Shown here: one piece after another, positions 17,149-26,246 of the stretch
How positions within the stretch are numbered: position 1 is the first letter of the stretch
Layout: the number at the start of each line of letters is the position of its first letter
Assembly (NCBI RefSeq): GCF_002355335.1
Contig: NZ_AP014946.1
Coordinates: 2,743,501-2,807,500 of the forward strand
DNA: 64,000 bases
Direction of reading: 5' to 3'
DNA from: Variibacter gotjawalensis
Lineage (GTDB): Bacteria; Pseudomonadota; Alphaproteobacteria; Rhizobiales; Xanthobacteraceae
The notes under the pieces: generated by a model
What the model was told of the DNA's origin: nothing
The model's input: the letters and a program-made list of their open reading frames with translations, nothing else
Databases searched by the model: none
Translations under genes and position numbers: made by a program

Positions 17149-18123
17149 TTAGCTGCGCAGGCCGAGCGCCGTCATGACTTCTCCGATTTCGCGGTTGTCC
17201 TTCGCCATAAAGGCCGCGAAGCCATCGCCATCGGCCCACACGGGTGTGAACCCGCGCGCCGCCATGAAATCTTGAAAATCCTTGTGCTCGTAGACGCGCT
17301 TGAGCGCCTCGCGATATTTCGTAACAGCCTCGGCCGGCATGCCTTTCGGCCCGACCATTCCGCGCCACAGCGCCATCGTCCAATCGGAGCCGGCAGCTTC
17401 CTTCAGCGTCGGCACATCCGGAATTGCCGGATTGCGCTTCTCCGACATAACAGCAAGGCTGCGCACACGCCCAGCCGAGACGAGCGCCGTTGCTTCCGGG
17501 ATCGAGGAGGGGACGATGTCGAGCCCGCCGGCCGCGAGATCGAGCAAGGCGGCTGCCGCGCCTGTCGCGGGCACCCACGGCACCGTCTTCGGGTCGATGT
17601 TGAACGAACGCAGCATGCCGGCAAGCGCAAGGTGCCAGCCGCCGCCGACGCCGGTTCCGGAAGCTTTGAGCTTGCCCGGATTGGCGCGGATCGCCTCGAT
17701 CAACTCCGGAACCGATTTATACGGCGCATTGGCGCGGATCTGAATCCCGGCCGGGTCGGCGTTCATCAATGCGAGCGGCACGTAGGATTGATGATTGACC
17801 TCGGTCAATTTCATCCAGTGCATCATATTGATCTCGATCGTGATCATGCCGAACGTGTAGCCGTCGGCCGGCGCGGTCGCGAGCGCGGTGTGCCCGATCA
17901 CGCCGTTGCCGCCGATGCGGTTGACGACATTCACCGGCACCTTGAAATCGGCCTCGAGCAATTGCGCGATCTTGCGCGCGACTTGGTCGGTGCCGCCGCC
18001 TGCGGCCCACGGCACGATCAGCGTGATCGGGCGATCCGGAAACGCGGCATGCGCGGGAAGCGAAACCAGAGACGCGACGGCAAACAGCAAGGCAACGCAA
18101 AGCGCGCGCAGCGAACGGGTCAT
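17149..18123 (-). CDS. Bug/TctC-family periplasmic solute-binding protein
   Basis: 324 residues. The signal peptide MTRSLRALCVALLFAVASL ends near PAHAA. ITLIVPWAAGGGTDQVARK and NVVNRIGGNGVIGH are the ligand-pocket loops of the Bug family, which binds carboxylates or related small acids. The ATG at 18123 follows a strong site (cggaggaaaca). No TctAB partners. It is divergent from an M20 peptidase gene with 161 bp between them, which may reflect uptake and hydrolysis of a common substrate, an inference only. Confidence 0.92.
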   Translation of the reverse strand: MTRSLRALCVALLFAVASLVSLPAHAAFPDRPITLIVPWAAGGGTDQVARKIAQLLEADFKVPVNVVNRIGGNGVIGHTALATAPADGYTFGMITIEINMMHWMKLTEVNHQSYVPLALMNADPAGIQIRANAPYKSVPELIEAIRANPGKLKASGTGVGGGWHLALAGMLRSFNIDPKTVPWVPATGAAAALLDLAAGGLDIVPSSIPEATALVSAGRVRSLAVMSEKRNPAIPDVPTLKEAAGSDWTMALWRGMVGPKGMPAEAVTKYREALKRVYEHKDFQDFMAARGFTPVWADGDGFAAFMAKDNREIGEVMTALGLRS

Positions 18124-18284
18124 TGTTTCCTCCGTGCCGGCTTGTGCTGCCGGCTTGGAACGCAGCGTAGGCAGATTTCGCCGCGACACTCAACGTGGCG
18201 CATCAGCCATGCGACGCCCCTCTGGCCAAGCGCGGCCGATCTTGCATAATGCGGCTCCCGCCTTTCGAACCATCGGAAACATCG

Positions 18285-19415
18285 ATGAATTTCAGCGAAC
18301 TCCCGTTCGATGCCGAAACCATGCTGCAAGGCCTGCGCGCGTGGGTCGAGTGCGAAAGCCCGACATGGGATGCGGCTGCGGTCGATCGCATGCTTGATCT
18401 CGCGGCACGCGAATGTGCGCTCGCTGGCGCGACCGTCGAGCGGATCGCTGGCCGCATGGGCTTCGGTGGCTGCGTTCGCCTGCGCTTCCCGCACAAGGAT
18501 TTCGGCAAACCCGGCATTCTCGTCGCCGGTCACATGGACACTGTGCATCCGGTCGGCACGCTCGCGAAGCTCCCGTTTCGCCGCGACGGCAAGCTTTGCT
18601 ATGGCCCCGGCATTTTCGACATGAAGGGCGGCAACTATCTCGCGCTCGAGGCCGTGCGCCAGCTCGCACGCGCCGGCATCGAGACGCCGCTTCCGGTGAC
18701 GTTCCTCTTCACGCCGGACGAAGAGGTTGGCACACCGTCGACACGCGATCTCATCGAGGCCGAAGCCGCGCGCAACAAATACGTTCTCGTGCCTGAGCCC
18801 GGTGATCCGAATAACGGCGTCACGACCGGCCGCTACGCGATCGCGCGTTTTAATCTGGAAGCCGTCGGTCGTCCGAGCCATGCGGGTTCGACGCTGTCGC
18901 GCGGACGTTCCGCCATCCGTGCGATGGCGAAGAAGACGCTCGAAATCGACGCCATGACGGACGCGGATTGCACGTTCTCGGTCGGCATTTTCCACGGTGG
19001 TCAATGGGTCAACTGCGTCGCGACGCATTGCTACGGTGAAGCGCTGTCGATGGCCAAGCGTCAGCACGATCTCGACCGCGGCGTCGAGCGCATGCTCGCG
19101 CTTAACGGTGAAGAGGACGACGTGAAATTCATCGTGACGCGCGGCGTGACGCGTCCGGTTTGGGAGCCGGACACGAACACGATGAAAATGCATGCGCTGG
19201 CGGCCGGTCTCGCCAAGCAACTCGGCAAGGATTTGCCGCATGGCAGCCGCGGCGGCGGCTCCGATGGAAACTTCACTGGCGCTATGGGCATCCCGACGCT
19301 CGATGGTCTCGGAGTGCGTGGTGCCAACGCGCACACGCTCGAAGAATACATCGAGGTGGAAAGCCTCGCGGATCGCGGCAAGCTCTTCGCCGGCCTTCTG
19401 GCCGAGCTGAAGTAG
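18285..19415 (+). CDS. M20 family metallopeptidase (carboxypeptidase G2-like)
   Basis: 376 residues. The dinuclear zinc site is visible as VAGHMDTVHP, then GPGIFDMKGGNY, the catalytic and ligand Glu pair in TPDEEVGTPS, and a C-terminal histidine region. A dimerisation domain begins near YAIARFNLEAVGRPSHAG. This resembles glutamate carboxypeptidases that release glutamate or another residue from N-acyl conjugates. No signal peptide, so the enzyme is likely cytosolic. It is 9 bp from the following oxidoreductase and probably in operon with it. Confidence 0.9.
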   Translation: MNFSELPFDAETMLQGLRAWVECESPTWDAAAVDRMLDLAARECALAGATVERIAGRMGFGGCVRLRFPHKDFGKPGILVAGHMDTVHPVGTLAKLPFRRDGKLCYGPGIFDMKGGNYLALEAVRQLARAGIETPLPVTFLFTPDEEVGTPSTRDLIEAEAARNKYVLVPEPGDPNNGVTTGRYAIARFNLEAVGRPSHAGSTLSRGRSAIRAMAKKTLEIDAMTDADCTFSVGIFHGGQWVNCVATHCYGEALSMAKRQHDLDRGVERMLALNGEEDDVKFIVTRGVTRPVWEPDTNTMKMHALAAGLAKQLGKDLPHGSRGGGSDGNFTGAMGIPTLDGLGVRGANAHTLEEYIEVESLADRGKLFAGLLAELK

Positions 19416-19424
19416 GAGAGTTCG

Positions 19425-20339
19425 ATGAAGGTCTTCATCGTCGGCGCGACCGGCTACATCGGTGGTTCGATTGCGGCGAAACTGATTGATCGCGGCGACA
19501 GTGTGATCGGCCTGACGCGCAACGCGGCCGGCGCAGAGAAGCTGAAAGAACGCGGTATTGAGTCCGTGATCGGGTCGTTCAACGACACGGCCGTGCTGGT
19601 TGCGGCCGCGAAACGCGCCGACTCGGTGATCAACGCGGCTAACTCCGACGATCCGTATTCGGTCGACGCGATCCTTCCGGTCCTCTACGGCACCGGCAAA
19701 GCGTTCCTGCACACGTCCGGCTCCAGCATCATCGGTGATCGCGCGGCGGGCGAGCCGAGCGAGCTGTCGTACAACGAGGACTCCGTGTTCGAGCCGCTGC
19801 CGGAACGCGCCGGCCGTCTCGCGATCGAGCGCCAGGTCGTCGCGGCTGCGCACAAAGGCGTGCGCTCTGTCGTTATCCGCCCGACGTTGATTTACGGGCT
19901 TGGCCACGGTGCACATCGCGATAGCGTGCAGGTGCCGAAGATGATCGCGCTCGCGCGTGAGTTCGGCGTGCCGCGTCATGTTGGGCGCGGCCTCAACGTG
20001 TGGGGCAACGTGCACATCGACGATGTCGTCGCGGCTTATCTGCTCGCACTCGACAAAGCACCGGCTGGAACTGTGTTCTTCCTCGAGAACGGCGAATGCT
20101 CGATGCGCTCGCTCGCGGAGTCCATCGGCCGCGTAATGGGGAAAGGACCGCCGACCGAATGGCCGATCGCCGAAGCTTATGCGGCGTGGGGAGCGGGGGC
20201 CTATACGACGTTCGGTTCGAACAGCCGCGTCAGTGCCGCGAAGGCGCGCGGCATGCTCGGCTGGAGGCCAAAGGGGGCGACGCTGTTCGACGAGATCGAA
20301 AACGGCTGTTACCGCTCGGACATCCTCGCCAACAGCTGA
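19425..20339 (+). CDS. Extended SDR / NAD-dependent epimerase-like oxidoreductase
   Basis: 304 residues. The Rossmann motif GATGYIGG is at residues 7-14. FLHTSGSSIIGDRAAGE and VRSVVIRPTLIYGLG are typical of the extended or atypical SDR families that act on nucleotide sugars or flavonoid-type ketones. Ribosome site aggagag precedes the ATG. It follows the M20 gene by 9 bp. Substrate unknown. Confidence 0.87.
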   Translation: MKVFIVGATGYIGGSIAAKLIDRGDSVIGLTRNAAGAEKLKERGIESVIGSFNDTAVLVAAAKRADSVINAANSDDPYSVDAILPVLYGTGKAFLHTSGSSIIGDRAAGEPSELSYNEDSVFEPLPERAGRLAIERQVVAAAHKGVRSVVIRPTLIYGLGHGAHRDSVQVPKMIALAREFGVPRHVGRGLNVWGNVHIDDVVAAYLLALDKAPAGTVFFLENGECSMRSLAESIGRVMGKGPPTEWPIAEAYAAWGAGAYTTFGSNSRVSAAKARGMLGWRPKGATLFDEIENGCYRSDILANS

Positions 20340-20435
20340 TCGGGCGGTGTTAACCAAGTATTAAGCATAAGCTGGCGGGCCATCGCCGCATCGGAGATCA
20401 TGCGCCCGGGTCATTGGGGCGTAGAGGTCAGGATC

Positions 20436-20765
20436 ATGCTGGACGAGTCATTCGCGATCGCGATGTCGCTCGCCATCGGGTTTGCGGTCGCGGGGTTTAT
20501 CGCAACCGGCTACCAAGCATACACGGAGCGACCGCTGTCGTTCCGCCTGATGACAGAAGCCGAGACCGGCGAAGCGCTCGCAGCAGTGCCGCTGCTCGTC
20601 TTCGCGGCGCCGTTCATCATCATGCGCAATGCGATCCGCCGTCTGCGTGCGCAGCCGAGCCTTTCGCTCATTCTCGTCAGCTTCGGGATCGCCGGTTTCT
20701 GGAGCCTGATGTCCGGCACTGTCGTCGCGTCCAGCTGGCTCGGCGTCATGCGTCTGTTCGTCTAG
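20436..20765 (+). CDS. Small membrane protein of unknown function
   Basis: 109 residues with three hydrophobic segments: about 9-27, 49-68 and 78-100. The start at MLDESFAIAM is chosen over an upstream in-frame ATG (20400) because a GGTCAGGA site precedes it. Similar small proteins without known role occur across Bradyrhizobium relatives. It stands between the SDR gene and the carbonic anhydrase gene. Confidence 0.7.
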   Translation: MLDESFAIAMSLAIGFAVAGFIATGYQAYTERPLSFRLMTEAETGEALAAVPLLVFAAPFIIMRNAIRRLRAQPSLSLILVSFGIAGFWSLMSGTVVASSWLGVMRLFV

Positions 20766-20832
20766 CCTCCCGTTCGCAGCCGTGGCAGAAGGCCGGTAGG
20801 CCGACAAAACGATCGGCGCGACGAGGATACCG

Positions 20833-21363
20833 ATGCCAGTTTACGAACTCGACGGCCAAGCGCCGGAACTTCCGGCCGACGGCGACTACTTCATTGCCGA
20901 CACTGCGGTCATCATCGGCCGCGTCCGCCTGAAAAAAGGCGCGAGCGTTTGGTTCGGCAGCGTGCTGCGCGGCGATAACGAGTGGATCGAAGTTGGCGAG
21001 GGCGCCAACATTCAGGAAGGCTGCACGCTGCATACCGACATGGGTTTCCCGATGACCATCGGCAAGAATGCCACCATCGGCCACAACGTCATCCTTCACG
21101 GCTGCACGATCGCCGACAACGCGCTGATCGGCATGGGGGCGATCGTACTCAACGGCGCGAAGATCGCCACAAACTCTATCGTCGGCGCTGGCGCGATGGT
21201 GACCGAGGGCAAAGAATTTCCGGAGAACTCGCTGATCGTCGGCGCGCCGGCGAAAGCAGTGCGTACGCTCGAAGAGAAGCACGTGAAGATGATCCAGAGC
21301 GGCGCGGCCTTCTACGTGAAGAAGTCGGCGATGTTCAAAGGCAAGCTCAAGCGGATCGGCTAG
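20833..21363 (+). CDS. Gamma-class carbonic anhydrase family protein
   Basis: 176 residues forming a left-handed beta-helix of hexapeptide repeats and a C-terminal helix. The metal histidines are expected in CTLHTDMG and in TIGHNVILHGC, at the spacing of gamma carbonic anhydrases such as YrdA and Cam. The family interconverts CO2 and bicarbonate or acts as a scaffold; some members are inactive. Cytosolic. Followed by a repeat element and a GC-rich hairpin. Confidence 0.9.
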   Translation: MPVYELDGQAPELPADGDYFIADTAVIIGRVRLKKGASVWFGSVLRGDNEWIEVGEGANIQEGCTLHTDMGFPMTIGKNATIGHNVILHGCTIADNALIGMGAIVLNGAKIATNSIVGAGAMVTEGKEFPENSLIVGAPAKAVRTLEEKHVKMIQSGAAFYVKKSAMFKGKLKRIG

Positions 21364-21414
21364 AGCATTCTCAAGTGAAGTGGACACCGGTTCACGTCAA
21401 GAAAATGCGACCAA
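21362..21414. repeat. Imperfect palindrome resembling rhizobial intergenic mosaic elements
   Basis: Begins at the carbonic anhydrase stop with agagcattctcaagtgaa, passes through gtggacaccgg and ends ttcacgtcaagaaaatgc, so the ends pair imperfectly. The layout (GAGCAT..., GTGG-CACCGG core, ...ATGC) is like the RIME-type elements scattered in rhizobial genomes. Only one copy is in this window. Confidence 0.5.
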
Positions 21415-21436
21415 ATGGGATTGAGTGCCCTGAAAA

Positions 21437-21469
21437 AGGGTGCGGCCGGCTTTGGGGGAAGCCGGCCGC
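21437..21469 (-). terminator. GC-rich hairpin after the LapG-like gene
   Basis: A perfect 11-bp stem (gcggccggctt 21442-21452 with 21459-21469). On the minus strand it is followed after four bases by TTTTTC, so it can terminate the LapG-like gene, whose stop is 83 bp away. The plus side has no T-run. Confidence 0.6.
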
Positions 21470-21552
21470 GACGGCCTAGTCGGGGGGACGTTGGGGGCAG
21501 GGACAGGACCAGGCCGAATTCTGTCTCTTCGAAACTGTTACGGCGTTCGCCG

Positions 21553-22176
21553 TTAGTTGGACGTCGCGGTGAGAGGCGCCGGACGCGGGTCGCCGAGCGA
21601 GACCCACACGTTGGCATTGGTTTGCGACTGGCGCTTGACGAACTGGTACGGGGTTTCCGACCAGAGCAGAACGTCAGCTTCCTGATTGTCGAGAACGAAG
21701 TCGCCGCGGTCGGTGCGCACCATAAGCACGGCATGGCCGTCGCCCTTCTGGTCGCGAACCACGGTGATCAGCAGCGACGAACGCGGCCAGCCTGCCGTCA
21801 TCAGCAACTTGCGCTTGAGCAGGACGTAATCCTCGCAGTCGCCGTAGCCATCGGTCGGGTACGACCATTTTTCGAGTACGCCGTGATGCTCCTGGTCGGT
21901 CAGCGGCTTGACCTGCTTGTTGACCAGCGTGTTGATGCGGACGAGTTCTTTCCACGACTTCGTGTTGAGCGTGGCGTTGAGCGGCAGCGTCGAAACGTCG
22001 GCGCACTCACCCTTGTTCTCGGCGCAGAATTCGATCCAGCCGATCGGCGCTTTGGCGTGTGCGCCGGTGCTGATGAAACGCTCCGGCTCGCTTTGCGCGA
22101 ACGCGGTCGAGAGGGAGATGATCCCCAAAGCAAGAGCGCATATCGCGCTCTTCATCCCCTGTTTGACGGTCTTCAT
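21553..22176 (-). CDS. Bacterial transglutaminase-like cysteine peptidase (LapG-like, DUF920)
   Basis: 207 residues. A signal peptide (MKTVKQGMKSAICALALG, ending near TAFAQ) sends it to the periplasm. The triad is readable as Cys114 in GYGDCEDYVLLK, His148 in GDGHAVLMV and Asp163 in FVLDNQ. Characterised members such as LapG cut large adhesins off the outer membrane when a c-di-GMP receptor (LapD) releases them. No LapD or adhesin is in the window, but the next gene encodes a c-di-GMP-binding PilZ protein. The target is unknown. Confidence 0.9.
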   Translation of the reverse strand: MKTVKQGMKSAICALALGIISLSTAFAQSEPERFISTGAHAKAPIGWIEFCAENKGECADVSTLPLNATLNTKSWKELVRINTLVNKQVKPLTDQEHHGVLEKWSYPTDGYGDCEDYVLLKRKLLMTAGWPRSSLLITVVRDQKGDGHAVLMVRTDRGDFVLDNQEADVLLWSETPYQFVKRQSQTNANVWVSLGDPRPAPLTATSN

Positions 22177-22354
22177 TTTTGTGACCCCAGCCTTATCCCT
22201 GGGTCACGTTTTGACACAAATAATTTGCGGTCCGGTCAAATTGGACCGTGCAATCCTTTGCAATTGCAGAAGGATTTGGAAACCAATCGTTTTAGCGACT
22301 GGCTAAGGCTGTTGCGGAGGGAGACGAGCCGCGCCGGCAACCAGCGCGCGAAAT

Positions 22355-22969
22355 CTAGGGCGTGATGTTGTCCATCAGCGAATCCGGGTGCTGCAATCGT
22401 GTGAATTCGATTGCGATGCCGTCATCGCGGTGGCGTACGACGCGCGACTGGATCTTGCCGAGCGTGATGAGCGAGCCGATAGGCGGCCGCGCCGTGGTGC
22501 CGATGGCGGCACCTGAAAACGAAACGTCAATGATATCGCAACGAACCCGCAAGCCGTTCGGCATGACGATTTCGCTTTGGCTCTTGCCCGGAGCCTGCCG
22601 GTCGTGACGGCGATCTTCGGGTGAATCCAACAAATGGCGGTTGGCGAGCCAGGTCAGCTGAGCGGCAAGTTTGTCGCGTTTGCGCGACGTGGCCTGGATC
22701 GTCATGGCAAAGCCGGTCGGCTGGATGCGCATGATCGAGCCTTCGACGCGGCCGACATGATCGATGTAAGCGACGACGCGCTCACCGGCGCGACCCGCGA
22801 CCGGGCAAACCAGCGCCATGCCGCCTGGCGACATATCGACCACCTGGCAGGGATATTCCTGCCGGTTGGCGAGCATGTAGCGGCCGAGCAAATTGACCCG
22901 TACGCGCGCAAAGCGACGCCTTTCCTCGGGCGAGGGCGTTGCGCTGACCGTGTTGGTCCCGATTGTCAT
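22355..22969 (-). CDS. Tandem PilZ-domain protein
   Basis: 204 residues with two PilZ domains. Each keeps the c-di-GMP-binding signatures: RxxxR at 18-22 with DxSxxG at 45-50 (DMSPGG), and RxxxR at 120-124 with DxSxxG at 148-153 (DVSFSG). It should bind the second messenger in the cytosol and pass the signal to an unknown partner. It sits 178 bp upstream of the LapG-like gene on the same strand. Confidence 0.9.
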   Translation of the reverse strand: MTIGTNTVSATPSPEERRRFARVRVNLLGRYMLANRQEYPCQVVDMSPGGMALVCPVAGRAGERVVAYIDHVGRVEGSIMRIQPTGFAMTIQATSRKRDKLAAQLTWLANRHLLDSPEDRRHDRQAPGKSQSEIVMPNGLRVRCDIIDVSFSGAAIGTTARPPIGSLITLGKIQSRVVRHRDDGIAIEFTRLQHPDSLMDNITP

Positions 22970-23084
22970 CGATAAGGAGCTCGCTAAACGCGTCGATTCG
23001 GACGTGTTTACGATAACGACTCGGGGGTTAATGGGAGTTTAAAAGGGAACCCGAAGTGTTGGACGTCTCAATCGAATTTCGCGC

Positions 23085-23669
23085 CTACGAACGTCCGCCG
23101 TCGTACACGGCCAAGCCGTGCTTCACACGGTCCGGCGGCTGGATGCTCGGGGCCACCTGAAGCCGAGGCGGCATCACGACGTGGCCGATGTAACGGTAGT
23201 CGCCGAGCGCGAGACTGCGCACCGGCTGAACGCCCAGCCAATGCGGGACGACGAGCGGCGCCATCGATCCGATCAGACGCAAATGAGTCTTGCCGCCGTG
23301 CTTTAGCGGCAGGAGCAGAAGTTCTAGATCAACATCCGGATAGCCGTCAGTTGACGCCGTGACGGCAGCGACGACGCCGATCGAGTCGTCGACAGCAGTC
23401 GTGATGAGTTTGTCGAGAGCTGCGCGGTCGGCGGGTCGCCAGAGCGAGACGAGCGACGTGTCCTTGAGCTCGTGCCCGAAAAGGGCGCATAGCCGGGTAC
23501 CGGCCAGGCGGAATTGATGGCCGCCCTTGGGCTCGAACGATAAAATAAAACTATCGGCGAGCGCCCCGCGTATCTGTGCCGGGTCCACGTCGGCCCGTTC
23601 GGGCACCGCGCGTTGATCGCGGAGCTCGTTCCAGTGCCGGAAAATGATCTGGCTGGAGCTGTGCTTCAT
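23085..23669 (-). CDS. PAS_5 family protein
   Basis: 194 residues from MKHSSSQIIFRHWNELRDQR. IRGALADSFILSFE and FRLAGTRLCALFGHELKD show the PAS_5 domain found widely in alphaproteobacteria, a PAS-like sensor fold without an attached output domain. The reading frame is open 315 bp upstream, but the family start at 23669 is preferred. Ligand and partner unknown. It lies upstream of the PilZ gene on the same strand, 115 bp away. Confidence 0.85.
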   Translation of the reverse strand: MKHSSSQIIFRHWNELRDQRAVPERADVDPAQIRGALADSFILSFEPKGGHQFRLAGTRLCALFGHELKDTSLVSLWRPADRAALDKLITTAVDDSIGVVAAVTASTDGYPDVDLELLLLPLKHGGKTHLRLIGSMAPLVVPHWLGVQPVRSLALGDYRYIGHVVMPPRLQVAPSIQPPDRVKHGLAVYDGGRS

Positions 23670-23790
23670 CCAGTAAAAGCCTATGTCGGATCGTATTCGT
23701 CCCACCGCGGGACAAACTTGCGCTTCCCCACCTGACAGAGCACACGGCGTGCCGACTGTTATTTCGCTGTCACAAGAAGGATTTTCGCGA

Positions 23791-24246
23791 ATGAAAGCCC
23801 CTTTTTGGCTCGCCTCCTTAGCGATTGGCGGTGTGCTCGCGACAACTTCGGCGCAAGCATCAGACGCCATCTCAACTGCTCCGGGAAATTTTCGCCTGGT
23901 AATGGAAAACCACAAGGTTCGCGTGCTGGAAGCGACCCTGAAGCCGAAGGACAAAGTCGGCACGCACGAGCAGGGGGAGCACATGTTTTATGTGCTCACG
24001 GATGGCACACTTGTGATCGAGGCGGCTGGACGTACCGGCTACGAGATGGCCTTCAAGGCCGGCGAGTCGTTTTGGCTGCCGGCGCAGACCCGCGCGCTGC
24101 AGAACGACGGCGATAAGCCGATCAAGGCGCTGATCGTCGAGGTAAAGGGCGGCGGCAGCCGCGCTACGCCGGTCCCCACGGCCGGCGGCAAGACGTCGAA
24201 GAGCCGTTCCGGCCGCGTCGTCTTCCAGCAACGCAAGCGGCGCTGA
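23791..24246 (+). CDS. Secreted cupin-domain protein
   Basis: 151 residues. Signal peptide MKAPFWLASLAIGGVLATTS with a cleavage-like AQASDA. The cupin follows: GTHEQGEHMFYVLTDG (metal ligands) and GESFWLPAQTRALQN. The tail is lysine/arginine-rich (SKSRSGRVVFQQRKRR). The ribosome site agaagg precedes the ATG at 23791. Role unknown. Confidence 0.78.
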   Translation: MKAPFWLASLAIGGVLATTSAQASDAISTAPGNFRLVMENHKVRVLEATLKPKDKVGTHEQGEHMFYVLTDGTLVIEAAGRTGYEMAFKAGESFWLPAQTRALQNDGDKPIKALIVEVKGGGSRATPVPTAGGKTSKSRSGRVVFQQRKRR

Positions 24247-24329
24247 TCACGACGGCGTTTTCCATCGAACCTTTTCTCCGTCCGAGCGACTTATCTCACA
24301 AGAGATCACGCTCAGAACTGGAGAGAACC

Positions 24330-24590
24330 ATGAATTTGCGATTGAAATCGGCGCTGGCCATAGGCGCGCTCGCCCTTTCGGCTGCTTTGATGCCCACGGG
24401 CCAAGCGCAAGCCGGCGAAGCCAAGTGGTGTGCGGAGAGTGGTGGACGCTCGGCTTACACCAACTGCGGCTACTACACGTTCAACCAGTGCCTCGCGGCC
24501 GTGAGCGGCGTCGGTGGCAGCTGCCGCTTGAACCCGCGCTATTTCGCAGCGAATGACGACGAGTATCGTCCGCGCCGCTACTATCGCTAA
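24330..24590 (+). CDS. DUF3551 small secreted protein
   Basis: 86 residues. Signal peptide MNLRLKSALAIGALALSAAL with cleavage near AQAG, then WCAE, TNCGYYTFNQCLAAVSGVGG and SCRLNPRY, the conserved cysteine pattern of DUF3551. The family is restricted mainly to Bradyrhizobium relatives, and its role is unknown. Ribosome site ggagag at 24319. The four cysteines suggest disulphides in the periplasm. Confidence 0.85.
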   Translation: MNLRLKSALAIGALALSAALMPTGQAQAGEAKWCAESGGRSAYTNCGYYTFNQCLAAVSGVGGSCRLNPRYFAANDDEYRPRRYYR

Positions 24591-24599
24591 CCCGATTGA

Positions 24600-24627
24600 C
24601 CCGGCCAATGACGCAGTCATTGACCGG
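24600..24627. other. Inverted repeat after the DUF3551 gene
   Basis: ccgg...aatgac gca gtcatt...ccgg folds into a hairpin 10 bp after the stop, but no T-run follows. The rest of the 267-bp gap to the rhomboid gene shows nothing I can name. Confidence 0.35.
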
Positions 24628-24857
24628 CGATTGGTCGACGATTGGCCGGCACACCGGCCGATCGGACGCGTAACGCAAGCGGTGCCGGCGGTGAGCTCGG
24701 GTGAGCTTCTGCACATGCACAACCTTGAGAGAGCGACCCTGCTTCCACGGCAGCCGGCCCGCTTGCGATAACGCCACGATTTGACGCTGAAGCGATTTTC
24801 GCTCACACCGCGCCTCGGAATAACACGCGGCATCGGCCGCGGTGACGTGAGGCCTTC

Positions 24858-25610
24858 TTGCAGCGATCGCGCGAGCCGATCTTCAACATCCCCGCCGTTG
24901 TGCTTCTCACCATCGCCGCGATGGTGCTCGTGCACGTCGTTCGGCAGTATGGACTGACCTCACAGCAGGACCGGACCTTCCTGCTCGAGTTCGCCTTCTT
25001 CCCCGCGCGTTACGATCCGTCAGTGCTCAAAGAAGTCGGCGGTATCTGGCCAGGCGGCGTCGGCGCGCAGGTCTGGTCTTTCGTCACCTATGCATTCATC
25101 CACGGCGACTGGACGCATCTCGGTCTCAACGCGATCTGGTTCCTCGCCTTCGGCAGCGCAGTCGCACGCCGCTTCGGAGCTATTCGATTCATCGCCTTCT
25201 TCACCGTGACGGCAGCCGCGGGCGCAGCGCTGCATCTTGCGACCAATGCCGGAGATTTCTGGCCGATGGTCGGCGCGTCGGCTTCGGTGTCCGGTTGCAT
25301 GGCCGCGGCAGTGCGATTCGTTTTCCAAGCCGGTGGGCCGCTCGCGATGATGCGGGCGGCGAACGACAACGACTACCGGATGCCGGCGAAGCGTCTGCTC
25401 GAAGTGCTGCGCGAGCCGCGCGTGCTGATGTTCCTTGCCGTGTGGTTCGGCCTCAATCTCATCTTCGGCATCTCGTCATTCTCGATGGTCGGCGAGGGAC
25501 AAAGCATTGCGTGGCAGGCACACATCGGCGGCTTCCTCGCCGGTTTGCTGTTGTTCTCGCTGTTCGATCCTGTGCCGCGCCGCAACATAATCCAAGCCAA
25601 AGAGCACTAA
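24858..25610 (+). CDS. Rhomboid family intramembrane serine protease
   Basis: 250 residues with about six membrane segments. The catalytic serine is expected at Ser141 in MVGASASVSG and the partner histidine at His222 in WQAHIGGFLAG; HGDWTHLGLNAIWFL supplies the conserved HxxxN region. Rhomboids cut membrane protein substrates inside the bilayer. No ATG fits: the best start is TTG at 24858, preceded by GTGAGG at the right distance. Substrate unknown; adjacent genes give no clue. Confidence 0.9.
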   Translation: MQRSREPIFNIPAVVLLTIAAMVLVHVVRQYGLTSQQDRTFLLEFAFFPARYDPSVLKEVGGIWPGGVGAQVWSFVTYAFIHGDWTHLGLNAIWFLAFGSAVARRFGAIRFIAFFTVTAAAGAALHLATNAGDFWPMVGASASVSGCMAAAVRFVFQAGGPLAMMRAANDNDYRMPAKRLLEVLREPRVLMFLAVWFGLNLIFGISSFSMVGEGQSIAWQAHIGGFLAGLLLFSLFDPVPRRNIIQAKEH

Positions 25611-25749
25611 GTGCCGCAGGCGTAGCGTCTTGCGGCAATCGCGATCTCGGCGGATGATGACGCACGGCCGCTTTTGGCCGTCGCGCGCCGGAAGCCCGGT
25701 GGGCTATCGCGGTTTACTCCGGCGTGCAGCGCAATGGAGGATATGCCCG

Positions 25750-26181
25750 ATGACGGTAAAAGCTATTTTGGCGACCAAAGGTTCGAAGGTTGCAACGATT
25801 GAGCCTTCGGCAACATTGGCCGAGGCCGCCAAACTCTTAAGTGAACTGCGCATCGGCGCGATCATCGTGACGAGTGTCGGCGATCGCGTCGCCGGTCTTC
25901 TCTCCGAACGCGACATCGTGCGCACACTCGCAGCCGAAGGAGCGAGCGCGCTCGACAAACGCGTCGATCAGACGATGACGCGCAAGGTCGTGACCTGCGG
26001 CGAGAACGATACGCTCAACATGATCATGGAGCGGATGACGGCAGGCCGCTTCCGCCACATGCCGGTGGTCGAGTCGGAACGGCTCATCGGCGTGATCTCG
26101 ATCGGCGACGTCGTGAAGATGCGTCTCGAAGAGATGGAGAACGAGCACAACGCGATGCGCGAGTACATCGCTACGGCGTAG
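25750..26181 (+). CDS. Two-CBS-domain protein
   Basis: 143 residues, a pair of CBS motifs forming one Bateman module: TIEPSATLAEAAKLL / GLLSERDIVRTLA and TCGENDTLNMIMERM / GVISIGDVVKMRL. Such stand-alone proteins bind adenine nucleotides and report energy state to unknown partners in the cytosol. The ATG at 25750 has GGAGG ten bases upstream; the longer open frame upstream is not used. Confidence 0.9.
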   Translation: MTVKAILATKGSKVATIEPSATLAEAAKLLSELRIGAIIVTSVGDRVAGLLSERDIVRTLAAEGASALDKRVDQTMTRKVVTCGENDTLNMIMERMTAGRFRHMPVVESERLIGVISIGDVVKMRLEEMENEHNAMREYIATA

Positions 26182-26246
26182 CGTTCTGCTCCCACAAGGC
26201 ACAGCCGTCCGCGTGACTGCGGGGTCGGACGTTGTATGCTTACAGC

